A stretch of DNA of 5,189 bases from Bacteroidales bacterium (GTDB taxonomy: Bacteria > Bacteroidota > Bacteroidia > Bacteroidales > Muribaculaceae): positions 1 through 5,189 of the forward strand of contig JAUNCU010000011.1 of the NCBI GenBank assembly GCA_030526455.1, read 5' to 3'. The position numbers and the translations under genes were made by a program. Numbering within the stretch: position 1 is the stretch's first letter; each line of letters begins with the position of its first letter. This document shows positions 1-5,189 of this stretch, one piece after another. Under the pieces are notes generated by a model. That model ran no database searches, had not been told where the DNA came from, and saw only the letters and a program-made list of their open reading frames with translations.

Positions 1-1
1 C

Positions 2-37
2 ACATAATTAATTCGTGAACATATATTTAATTCGTGA
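2..37. repeat. Short AT-rich direct repeat downstream of the glycosyltransferase gene
   Basis: The 11-mer TTAATTCGTGA occurs at 8-18 and again at 27-37, 19 bp apart. Each copy is preceded by a similar ACATA-rich segment, so the stretch reads as two units of 17-19 bp. It lies directly after the stop codon of the minus-strand gene and may run past the left edge. From general familiarity, ATTCGTG/CACGAAT runs are frequent in Bacteroidales intergenic DNA; that is recollection, not a search result. No good hairpin with a T-tract is visible, so I do not call it a terminator. Confidence 0.6.
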
Positions 38-38
38 G

Positions 39-998
39 TTATTTGATTATTTTTTGGTCCACGTGGTAGCGGGGGCGGGCTTTTACCTCCATGTAGATTT
101 TGCCGATGTATTCGCCCACTACGCCTAGGCCTATGAGGATGCAGCCGCCTATGAACCACAGCGAGAGGATGGTGGATGACCAACCCGTCACGGCATGGCC
201 GCTGAACTTGGAGTAGAGCACGTAGGCGAGGATGATGATGGCAACAAACACGAAGACGACGCCCATCACCAGCACGAGCCTCACGGGGCGTATGCTGAAC
301 GAGGTGATGCCGTCTACCGCCAGCCCCATCATCTTCGAGAGCGGATATTTGCTCTTGCCGGCGGTGCGCTCGGCGCGCTCATATTCCACCGTGGTGCTCT
401 TGAAGCCCATCAGCGGCACGATGCCTCGCATGAAGAGATTGCGCTCGGGATAGCGAAGCAGTTCGGCCACAGTGCGGCGGTCCATGAGGCGGAAGTCGGC
501 GTGGTTGTACACGCTCCTGGTGCCCAGGTGGTGCATCAGGCGGTAGAACGCCATGGCGCTGGTGCGCTTAAACCAAGAGTCGGAGCGGCGGTTGGTGCGC
601 ACGCCGTACACAATTTCGTAGCCCTCCTTGTAGCGCTGCACCATCGTGGGGATGGCTTGTATGTCGTCCTGCAGGTCGGCGTCGATGGTGATGAAGATGT
701 CGGCCTCATCGAGCATCGTCTCCAGCCCGGCGATAATGGCGTTTTGCAAGCCCACGTTGCTCGAGAGTTTCACGGCGCACGCCATCTCGGTGGCATCGGC
801 ATAGCCCTTTGCGAGATGCCAAGTGGCGTCGGTGCTGCCGTCGTCGATGTAGGCGATGCGGCTTCGCGCCGACACCTCGCCACGGCTCACCATGCCAGCG
901 AGCAAACCGCTCAGCCGCTCATGGGTGCCAGGCAGCGCCTCTTCCTCCTGAAAGCAAGGCACGATGATGACCAGTGTGGGAGTTTCAACCATTTTCAT
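39..998 (-). CDS. Membrane-anchored family 2 glycosyltransferase (DPM1/GtrB/ArnC-like)
   Basis: This is a 319-residue inverting glycosyltransferase of family GT2. Relatives move a sugar from a nucleotide sugar to a polyprenyl phosphate at the cytoplasmic face of the inner membrane, supplying envelope glycan modification. The GT-A domain fills about residues 8-230: the VIIVPCFQEEE strand (10-20), IDDGSTD (51-57) for nucleotide binding, and DADLQDD (106-112) with the metal-binding DxD. Further family blocks are ADFRLMDRR (167-175) and RAERTAGKSKYPLSKM (208-223). Two membrane helices follow, near 241-262 and 277-298, then a basic tail; this is the usual GtrB-type layout and length. The open frame extends to a TTG at 1004, but ATG at 998 is preferred; ATG at 992 is also possible. 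It is transcribed away from the LRR gene. Sugar and acceptor cannot be told from sequence. SNVG (80-83) replaces the more usual RNFG. Confidence 0.94.
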   Translation of the reverse strand: MKMVETPTLVIIVPCFQEEEALPGTHERLSGLLAGMVSRGEVSARSRIAYIDDGSTDATWHLAKGYADATEMACAVKLSSNVGLQNAIIAGLETMLDEADIFITIDADLQDDIQAIPTMVQRYKEGYEIVYGVRTNRRSDSWFKRTSAMAFYRLMHHLGTRSVYNHADFRLMDRRTVAELLRYPERNLFMRGIVPLMGFKSTTVEYERAERTAGKSKYPLSKMMGLAVDGITSFSIRPVRLVLVMGVVFVFVAIIILAYVLYSKFSGHAVTGWSSTILSLWFIGGCILIGLGVVGEYIGKIYMEVKARPRYHVDQKIIK

Positions 999-1018
999 TC
1001 GCAAATAATTCTAACCTA

Positions 1019-1051
1019 CAAAGATAGCAGATAAAATCGGGAAATCACACA
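1019..1051 (-). promoter_or_regulatory. Candidate promoter of the glycosyltransferase gene
   Basis: Read on the minus strand, TATCTTTG (1026 to 1019) matches the Bacteroidetes -7 consensus TAnnTTTG exactly. The -33 region is weak: TGTG lies 19-21 bp upstream (about 1051-1046) instead of TTTG. Transcription should start near 1014, leaving a leader of roughly 16 nt before the ATG at 998 and only about 10 nt before the TTG at 1004. This favours the ATG start. No Shine-Dalgarno sequence is visible, as is usual in this phylum. Confidence 0.55.
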
Positions 1052-1066
1052 GAAAAAGCGGATTTT

Positions 1067-1099
1067 TTAAGAAGTTAAGAAGTGAAGTAGTTAAAGAAG
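1067..1099. repeat. Degenerate 8-bp tandem repeat (TTAAGAAG)
   Basis: TTAAGAAG occurs twice in perfect tandem (1067-1074 and 1075-1082), followed by a diverged unit TGAAGTAG (1083-1090) and TTAAAGAAG (1091-1099). It lies just upstream of the minus-strand promoter. Its role is unknown; it may be simple slippage-generated DNA. Confidence 0.6.
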
Positions 1100-1125
1100 A
1101 CGATACCCGTCAGTGTAAGATTCAC

Positions 1126-1161
1126 GTTACAACCGATACGAACTTTACGAACGATAAGAAC
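1126..1161. repeat. Degenerate 9-bp tandem repeat, four units
   Basis: Four consecutive 9-mers share a core: GTTACAACC (1126-1134), GATACGAAC (1135-1143), TTTACGAAC (1144-1152) and GATAAGAAC (1153-1161). The last three share the pattern [GT][AT]TA[CA]GAAC. It lies midway in the divergent intergenic region, about 150 bp from the glycosyltransferase start and 220 bp from the LRR gene start. It could be a protein-binding array or neutral slippage DNA. Confidence 0.55.
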
Positions 1162-1203
1162 GTTTTTTTGAAAGATTCGCTTAATTCTTCAAAGCGGCAA
1201 GGG

Positions 1204-1266
1204 ACCACACAAAAGTGGGGAAAAAATACACTTCTGGTAAGGAATTTTACACAAAAGTGTAAAAAT
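1204..1266. promoter_or_regulatory. Three 21-bp-spaced palindromic sites upstream of the LRR gene
   Basis: The 10-bp element CACAAAAGTG, a near-palindrome of CAC/GTG around AAAA, occurs at 1208-1217 and 1250-1259, exactly 42 bp apart. Midway, at 1229-1238, lies CACTTCTGGT, which matches the reverse complement CACTTTTGTG at 7 of 10 positions. The three units are spaced 21 and 21 bp, about two helical turns each, and each begins [CT]ACAC. The third copy extends to a perfect 8-bp inverted repeat (TTTTACAC 1245-1252, GTGTAAAA 1257-1264). Such phasing on one DNA face suggests an operator or activator array, but the binding protein is unknown. A GC-poor RNA hairpin is a weaker alternative. Confidence 0.5.
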
Positions 1267-1317
1267 GTGGGCTTATAGTGTTTTTTTTTGAGGATTCGGC
1301 AGTTATTTCCACATTTT
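1262..1317. repeat. Inverted repeat spanning the upstream region of the LRR gene
   Basis: AAAATGTGG (1262-1270) is perfectly complementary to CCACATTTT (1309-1317), with 38 bp between that include a run of nine Ts (1281-1289). The similarity goes further: the reverse complement of 1245-1270 aligns imperfectly with 1309-1333, sharing CCACATTTT, ACTTTTGT and a terminal AAA. The promoter region therefore looks like a diverged inverted copy of the third palindromic site. Confidence 0.5.
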
Positions 1318-1320
1318 CAC

Positions 1321-1328
1321 TACTTTTG
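1321..1328 (+). promoter_or_regulatory. Candidate -7 promoter element of the LRR gene
   Basis: TACTTTTG matches TAnnTTTG exactly. A transcription start near 1333 would give a leader of about 50 nt before the ATG at 1382. No TTG lies at the expected 19-21 bp upstream; the nearest TTTG (1287-1290) is 30 bp away, at the end of the T9 run. The weak -33 suggests dependence on an activator or an alternative sigma factor. The surrounding TACTTTTGTA (1321-1330) is itself a relative of the upstream CACTTTTGTG palindromes, so a regulator binding there would cover the -7 box. Confidence 0.5.
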
Positions 1329-1381
1329 TAAAGCATTTTCATGCAGCATTTACGCTTTAATTCATCATAACTATTCCTGCG

Positions 1382-4327
1382 ATGAAGAACAATAGAAAAC
1401 ATCTTTCATTGACGCTGGCACTCGTTGTGTTTGGCGCCTTTGGTGCCTTCGCTAAAGGCACCGTTAGCCTCAACGGCATTGACTTCTCTATCGACAGCGA
1501 CTCTGCCATCGTGACCAGCGGCGCACAAGCCTCGGGCAATGTAACCATCCCCTACGAAGTGACCGCTGACGGCCTCACCTACACCGTGGTGGAAGTGGCC
1601 GACTCGGCGTTTGCCGACAACGCCACCATGAGCGCACTCACCCTGCCACAAGGGCTGCACCGCATAGGCGCCGACGCCTTCCTCCGATGCTCGGCACTGG
1701 AAACGGTGACCTATCTGCCCGAAAACTGCACCATCGCCGTGCAGAAGGGGGCCACGTGGACAAGATATTGCATCGGGTTCCCTGAGTGCCCCGTGAAGCA
1801 CCTGGTGATAGGCGAACAGGTGAAAAGCATCCCAAGTTATCTGGCAAGCAACCTCAGCCAATTAGAGGACGTGACCATAGGCAGCGGCGTGAACAACTTG
1901 GGCGTATATGCTTTCGCCGGCTGCTCGGCACTCAAGGAAGTGGTGATACCCAACTCCGTGACCCGAATCGGCGATCACACGTTTGCCAATTGCAGCCTGC
2001 TGCAGAAAGCCACACTCTCCAGCAGCCTCACCGCCATCCCCAACGATGCGTTCTACGGTTGCTCGGCGCTGCAGCGCATCGTGGTGCCCGACGCCGTGAA
2101 GGAAATCGGCTCGTGGGCATTCTCCGGCTGCACGGCGCTGACAGAAGCCACCATCGGCACGGGCGTAACCAAGGTGGGCAAAGAGGTGTTCCGCAACTGC
2201 GAAAACCTCAGCACACTCCATTATCACGCAGCGCAAATGGGTGCAGCCCCAGAATGGCTCTACGGCTGCTTAGTGAAGGAAATCTACATGGGCAACAAGG
2301 TGGAGCGCCTGCCCGAAAACTTCGCCAGTTACCAGTCGTCGCTCAGCAAGGTGCACTTTGGCACGGGGCTCACGCACATCGGTGCCTCGGCATTCTTCTA
2401 TTGCAAAAAGTTGGACTCTCCCCTACTCCCCGCCTCGCTCAAGGAAATAGGCGATGGTGCATTTGAGAGTTGCGCAAGCATTACAAAAGTGGTGATACCG
2501 ACCGCGGTGGAAAGCATAGGCAAATCGTGCTTCAAGGGCACTAGCATCGACAGCCTCGTGATAGAAGACTCCAGCGTGAGCCTGGGTGGCTCGGCATTCT
2601 ACTCGCTGAAAACGCTTAAAGTGGCCCAGTTGGGAAGCCATGTGGCATCGGTGGGCGACGCCTGCTTCTCAGGCTGCCTCAATCTGCAGGAAATCGCACT
2701 GCCCGCCACCGTCACCGCCGTGGGCAGCAACGCCTTCAATGGCTGCTCGGCACTGCTGAGCGTGGTTATCGACGGCGCCACAGCCACCCTTGGCGACGGC
2801 GCATTCCGTGGTTGCACCAGTCTGCAGAGCGTCGACCTCCGCAACTCGAAGGTGCGCATCGGCAACCAGGCCTTCTTCATGTGTGAAGCACTTGCTACCG
2901 TGAACTTTGGCGAAGGCGTGCTCGAGATAGGCAACCAAGCCTTCAGCCAATGCCCGAAACTGCAAAGCGCGTCCTTCCCCGCCACCCTGGAGAAAATAGG
3001 CGACAACGCCTTCAGCGGCTGCTCCGCACTCACGGCAGTGAGCCTCAACGATTCGCCCACAGCGATAGGCGCATCGGCCTTCGCAGGCGACGCCGGCATC
3101 ACTTCGCTCCATCTGGGCACCAAATGCACCGCGATAGGCGCCAGCGCATTTGAAGGATGCTCAGGCATCGCCAGCGCCATCGTGATACCCGCATCGGTGA
3201 GCGCGCTGGGCAAAAACGCATTCAAGGGCTGCTCATCGCTCGCTGGCGTGACGATAGAGAGCGCATGCGCCGTTCCCGAATTGGCCTTCTTCGGCTGCTC
3301 GGCACTGACCACCGCCACCCTAGGCGCCGCCACCCCATCGCTGGGCTATTCGGCATTTGAAGGCTGCAAGAAACTGGCTGCCATCACCATCCCCGAGAGC
3401 GTGGTTTCGCTGGGTGAATATTGCTTCAGAGACTGCTCGGCGCTCGCCGACGTGAACATAGGCGACGGCGTGACCGACATCAGCAACTACGCCTTTGCCT
3501 CATCGGGTGTGGAACGCCTAAAGATGGGCTCACGCGTGAAGAGAATCGGACAATGGGCCTTCAGCAAGTGCCCCAACCTGCACGAGGTGGTGTGCCCCGC
3601 TAGCGTGGAAATCATCGACAACTACGCCTTCTACAACCTCGGCGCAAGCAATGCACTGCTCAGCATCACGCTCAACGAAGGCCTCAAGAAAATAGGCAAC
3701 CAAGCCTTCTTCTCGTGTCAGAAACTCAGCGCCATCGACATTCCCAGCAGCGTCACCGAGATAGGCGCCCTGGCATTCGACTACTGCCACAGCCTCAAAA
3801 GCGTGAGTCTGGGCAAGGGACTGAAAGAATTGAACAACGTGTTTGTGAACTGCGTGGCACTGAGATCAGTGATCATCCCCGCCAATATCGAGCGCCTCAA
3901 CGGCACCTTCGCCCTGTGTGTAGCGCTTGAAGAAGTCACGCTGCCCTCCACCCTCAAGAGCGTGGGCAATGGCACATTCGACGGCTGCACCGCGCTCAAA
4001 AGCGTGAACTGCAAATCGGCCGACTTCCCAGAGTGCCCCAAGAGCGCATTCTACCCCGAGTGCGCCACCGCCACACTCTACGTGCCACAGGGCACCGCCA
4101 CCGACTATGCCGCTACACCCTACTGGAATAGTTTCGCCAGCATCGAAGAGCGCAACTTCAGCGGCGACGTTAACGGCGACAGCGTACTGAACGTGAGCGA
4201 CATCACCGCGCTCATCAACGACACCCTGAGGGGAAAACGCTACGGCATCGCCGACATCAACGAAGACGGTACCATCAACGTGAGCGACATCACCGCGCTC
4301 ATCAACAACGTGCTCGCGGGAAAGTAA
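1382..4327 (+). CDS. Secreted BspA-like leucine-rich-repeat protein with C-terminal dockerin-like module
   Basis: This 981-residue protein begins with a Sec signal peptide: MKNNRK, a hydrophobic core, and likely cleavage after AFA at residue 24. There is no lipobox cysteine, so it is probably not a lipoprotein. From about residue 55 to 890 it carries some 33 repeats, mostly 23 residues, of the LRR_5/TpLRR type, consensus IPxSVxxIGxxAFxGCSAL. Residues 109-170 and 280-325 are irregular longer modules. A capping segment (SAFYPECATATLYVPQG, then YWNSFASIEE) leads to two calcium-loop-like motifs at 929-940 and 958-969. BspA relatives in oral Bacteroidales and spirochaetes bind fibronectin or fibrinogen and mediate adhesion; adhesion here is inference. 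Dockerins elsewhere bind cohesins. No membrane anchor or LPxTG motif is seen. The start fits the signal peptide and has no Shine-Dalgarno. The gene appears monocistronic, with its own promoter and a hairpin downstream. Confidence 0.95.
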   Translation: MKNNRKHLSLTLALVVFGAFGAFAKGTVSLNGIDFSIDSDSAIVTSGAQASGNVTIPYEVTADGLTYTVVEVADSAFADNATMSALTLPQGLHRIGADAFLRCSALETVTYLPENCTIAVQKGATWTRYCIGFPECPVKHLVIGEQVKSIPSYLASNLSQLEDVTIGSGVNNLGVYAFAGCSALKEVVIPNSVTRIGDHTFANCSLLQKATLSSSLTAIPNDAFYGCSALQRIVVPDAVKEIGSWAFSGCTALTEATIGTGVTKVGKEVFRNCENLSTLHYHAAQMGAAPEWLYGCLVKEIYMGNKVERLPENFASYQSSLSKVHFGTGLTHIGASAFFYCKKLDSPLLPASLKEIGDGAFESCASITKVVIPTAVESIGKSCFKGTSIDSLVIEDSSVSLGGSAFYSLKTLKVAQLGSHVASVGDACFSGCLNLQEIALPATVTAVGSNAFNGCSALLSVVIDGATATLGDGAFRGCTSLQSVDLRNSKVRIGNQAFFMCEALATVNFGEGVLEIGNQAFSQCPKLQSASFPATLEKIGDNAFSGCSALTAVSLNDSPTAIGASAFAGDAGITSLHLGTKCTAIGASAFEGCSGIASAIVIPASVSALGKNAFKGCSSLAGVTIESACAVPELAFFGCSALTTATLGAATPSLGYSAFEGCKKLAAITIPESVVSLGEYCFRDCSALADVNIGDGVTDISNYAFASSGVERLKMGSRVKRIGQWAFSKCPNLHEVVCPASVEIIDNYAFYNLGASNALLSITLNEGLKKIGNQAFFSCQKLSAIDIPSSVTEIGALAFDYCHSLKSVSLGKGLKELNNVFVNCVALRSVIIPANIERLNGTFALCVALEEVTLPSTLKSVGNGTFDGCTALKSVNCKSADFPECPKSAFYPECATATLYVPQGTATDYAATPYWNSFASIEERNFSGDVNGDSVLNVSDITALINDTLRGKRYGIADINEDGTINVSDITALINNVLAGK
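4166..4324 (+). other. Dockerin-like domain with duplicated calcium-binding loops
   Basis: Residues 929-981 contain two loops of the dockerin type I pattern DxNxDxxxNxxD: D929, N931, D933, N937, D940 and D958, N960, D962, N966, D969. Each is followed by the helix ITALIN. The loops lie 29 residues apart. The two share the decapeptide NVSDITALIN, identical at DNA level over 30 nt (4190-4219 and 4277-4306). In clostridia such domains dock enzymes to cohesins on scaffoldins; in Bacteroidales they are common C-terminal tails whose partner is generally unclear. Confidence 0.85.
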
Positions 4328-4351
4328 GCATCGCTGCACCCGCCTCATCGC

Positions 4352-4429
4352 ATAGCCGCAAATCTCCGATTTCTACACCCCGCCCCACATGCTGGCGAGG
4401 GAAAAACGGGGATTTGCGGCTATAGTTTT
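4352..4429 (+). terminator. Long hairpin after the LRR gene, probable terminator
   Basis: The arm ATAGCCGCAAATC (4352-4364) pairs perfectly with GATTTGCGGCTAT (4411-4423). Pairing continues inward through a G-U pair and CCG/CGG, then after one A/A mismatch TTT/AAA, giving about 20 of 21 positions paired (one as G-U). The loop holds a second stem: CCC and CGCC (4378-4384) with GGCG and GGG (4394-4401), one bulged A. A short run of four Ts follows (4426-4429). It starts 25 nt after the stop codon and lies before the ychF promoter, as expected of a terminator. The stem is longer and the T-run shorter than typical, so it could instead be a dispersed palindromic element doing this job. Confidence 0.65.
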
Positions 4430-4449
4430 CACGATGGTGGCGGTGGGAG

Positions 4450-4481
4450 TTTGCCCTTAAGTGAAAGTTTTTGTAACTTTG
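4450..4481 (+). promoter_or_regulatory. Promoter of ychF, Bacteroidetes type
   Basis: TTTG (4450-4453) as -33 element and TAACTTTG (4474-4481) as -7 element, a full match to TAnnTTTG, are separated by 20 bp, which fits the vegetative Bacteroidetes sigma factor consensus. Transcription should begin near 4486-4489, giving an AT-rich leader of about 35 nt with no Shine-Dalgarno sequence. This is the best-formed promoter in the window. Confidence 0.75.
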
Positions 4482-4521
4482 CAGGCGAATTACGAAATAA
4501 ATTAAAGATAATAAATAAAAT

Positions 4522-5189
4522 ATGGCACTTCAATGTGGTATCGTCGGACTCCCCAACGTGGGCAAGTCGACGCTTTTCAACTGTCTGTCGAATGCGAAAG
4601 CGCAATCGGCCAACTTCCCTTTCTGTACAATCGAACCCAACGTGGGCGTGATCACCGTGCCCGACGAACGACTCAATAAACTCGCCGAACTCGTGAACCC
4701 CGAGCGCATCGTTCCCACCACCGTCGAAATCGTTGACATCGCCGGCCTGGTGAAGGGCGCTAGCAAGGGCGAAGGCCTGGGCAACAAGTTCTTGGCCAAC
4801 ATACGCGAAACCGACGCCATCATTCACGTGCTGCGCTGCTTCGACGACGAGAACGTGACTCACGTCGACGGCTCCGTTGACCCCGTGCGCGACAAGGAAG
4901 TAATCGACACCGAACTCCAATTGCGCGACCTCGAAACCATCGAGAGCCGCATCACACGCATCCAGAAGATGGCCAACGCCGGCGACCGCGACGCGAAACT
5001 GCAATTCGACGTGATGAACCGCTACCGCGAGGTGCTCTCGCAAGGCAAAAACGCACGCATGGTGCAACTGGAGTCGAAGGAAGAAGAAAAGGTGGCTCAC
5101 GACCTCTTCCTGCTCACCAATAAGCCCGTGCTCTACGTGTGCAACGTCGACGACACCGCCGCTGCCGACGGCAACGCCTACGTGGAAGC
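4522..5189 (+). CDS. ychF: YchF/OLA1-family redox-regulated ATPase, 5' part (runs off right edge)
   Basis: The first 222 residues of a protein that is about 365 residues in the family are present. YchF is a universally conserved Obg-related P-loop NTPase that prefers ATP, associates with ribosomes and affects translation and oxidative-stress responses; it acts in the cytoplasm. Visible motifs are G1 GLPNVGKST (9-17), the G2 threonine in FPFCTIEPNVG (T36), and G3 DIAGLVKGASKGEGLGNKFL (72-91), with the hydrophobic Leu76 where Ras-like GTPases have Gln. A helical insertion follows at about 125-195, with IRETDAIIHVLRCF before it at about 93-106. The non-canonical G4 position, usually NxxE in this family, reads NVDD (208-211). 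The remaining C-terminal part, including the TGS domain, lies outside the window. The ATG at 4522 gives the family-typical start MALQCGIVGLPNVGKS. It has its own promoter and is separated from the LRR gene by a hairpin. Confidence 0.97.
   Translation, partial: MALQCGIVGLPNVGKSTLFNCLSNAKAQSANFPFCTIEPNVGVITVPDERLNKLAELVNPERIVPTTVEIVDIAGLVKGASKGEGLGNKFLANIRETDAIIHVLRCFDDENVTHVDGSVDPVRDKEVIDTELQLRDLETIESRITRIQKMANAGDRDAKLQFDVMNRYREVLSQGKNARMVQLESKEEEKVAHDLFLLTNKPVLYVCNVDDTAAADGNAYVE

Noticed and set aside
999..1004. TTG start codon for the glycosyltransferase, two codons upstream
   Set aside because: The in-frame ATG at 998 is a stronger initiator and leaves room for a leader after the candidate promoter; the TTG would leave only about 10 nt.
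195..1034. A 279-codon plus-strand open frame opposite the glycosyltransferase gene
   Set aside because: It is rich in His, Ala, Val and Gly with no domain pattern, as expected for the antisense of a GC-rich gene; the minus-strand frame has clear GT2 motifs.
1245..1264. Perfect 8-bp inverted repeat as a transcription terminator
   Set aside because: No gene ends nearby, the stem is AT-rich, and it is flanked by related copies at fixed spacing, so a protein-binding site fits better.
1786..2466. A 226-codon plus-strand open frame inside the LRR gene in another frame
   Set aside because: It is Arg/Gln/His-rich without domain signal and is fully contained in the well-supported LRR frame.
1448..4000. 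The 69-nt periodicity of the LRR gene as a CRISPR or DNA satellite array
   Set aside because: The period equals 23 codons, the repeats are diverged at DNA level and conserved at protein level, so it is a protein repeat.
4429..5100. A 223-codon minus-strand open frame opposite ychF
   Set aside because: It is the antisense shadow of ychF. Its C-terminal end also crosses the ychF promoter, and the ychF frame shows full P-loop NTPase motifs.

Overview
The window looks like a chromosomal piece of a fairly GC-rich member of the Bacteroidales, of Prevotella or Muribaculaceae type. Three things point there. The start codons have no Shine-Dalgarno sequence and sit behind AT-rich leaders. Three candidate promoters carry the Bacteroidetes -7 element TAnnTTTG. 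The main gene is a secreted BspA-type leucine-rich-repeat protein that ends in a dockerin-like module, a common architecture in gut Bacteroidales. The family assignment is inference; no rRNA or other marker of genus is present.

Layout. Positions 1-38 hold AT-rich direct repeats behind the first gene. Positions 39-998 (minus strand) encode a membrane-anchored family 2 glycosyltransferase of the DPM1/GtrB type. Positions 999-1381 form a divergent intergenic region dense in short repeats: an 8-bp tandem, a 9-bp tandem, three 21-bp-spaced copies of a CACAAAAGTG-like palindrome, an inverted repeat, and outward-facing promoters. Positions 1382-4327 (plus strand) encode a 981-residue secreted LRR protein with about 33 repeats and a two-loop dockerin-like C-terminus. 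Positions 4352-4429 hold a long hairpin that probably acts as its terminator. A well-formed promoter at 4450-4481 then drives ychF, which starts at 4522 and runs off the right edge.

The three genes look like separate transcription units. The glycosyltransferase and the LRR protein diverge from a shared control region and both concern the cell envelope or surface, but nothing in the sequence ties them to one pathway. YchF is a conserved translation-associated nucleotidase and an unrelated housekeeping neighbour. I see no mobile element, CRISPR array, tRNA or rRNA, and no clear sign of a new multi-gene system. The most unusual parts are the phased palindromes upstream of the LRR gene, the long hairpin after it, and the internal architecture of the LRR/dockerin protein.
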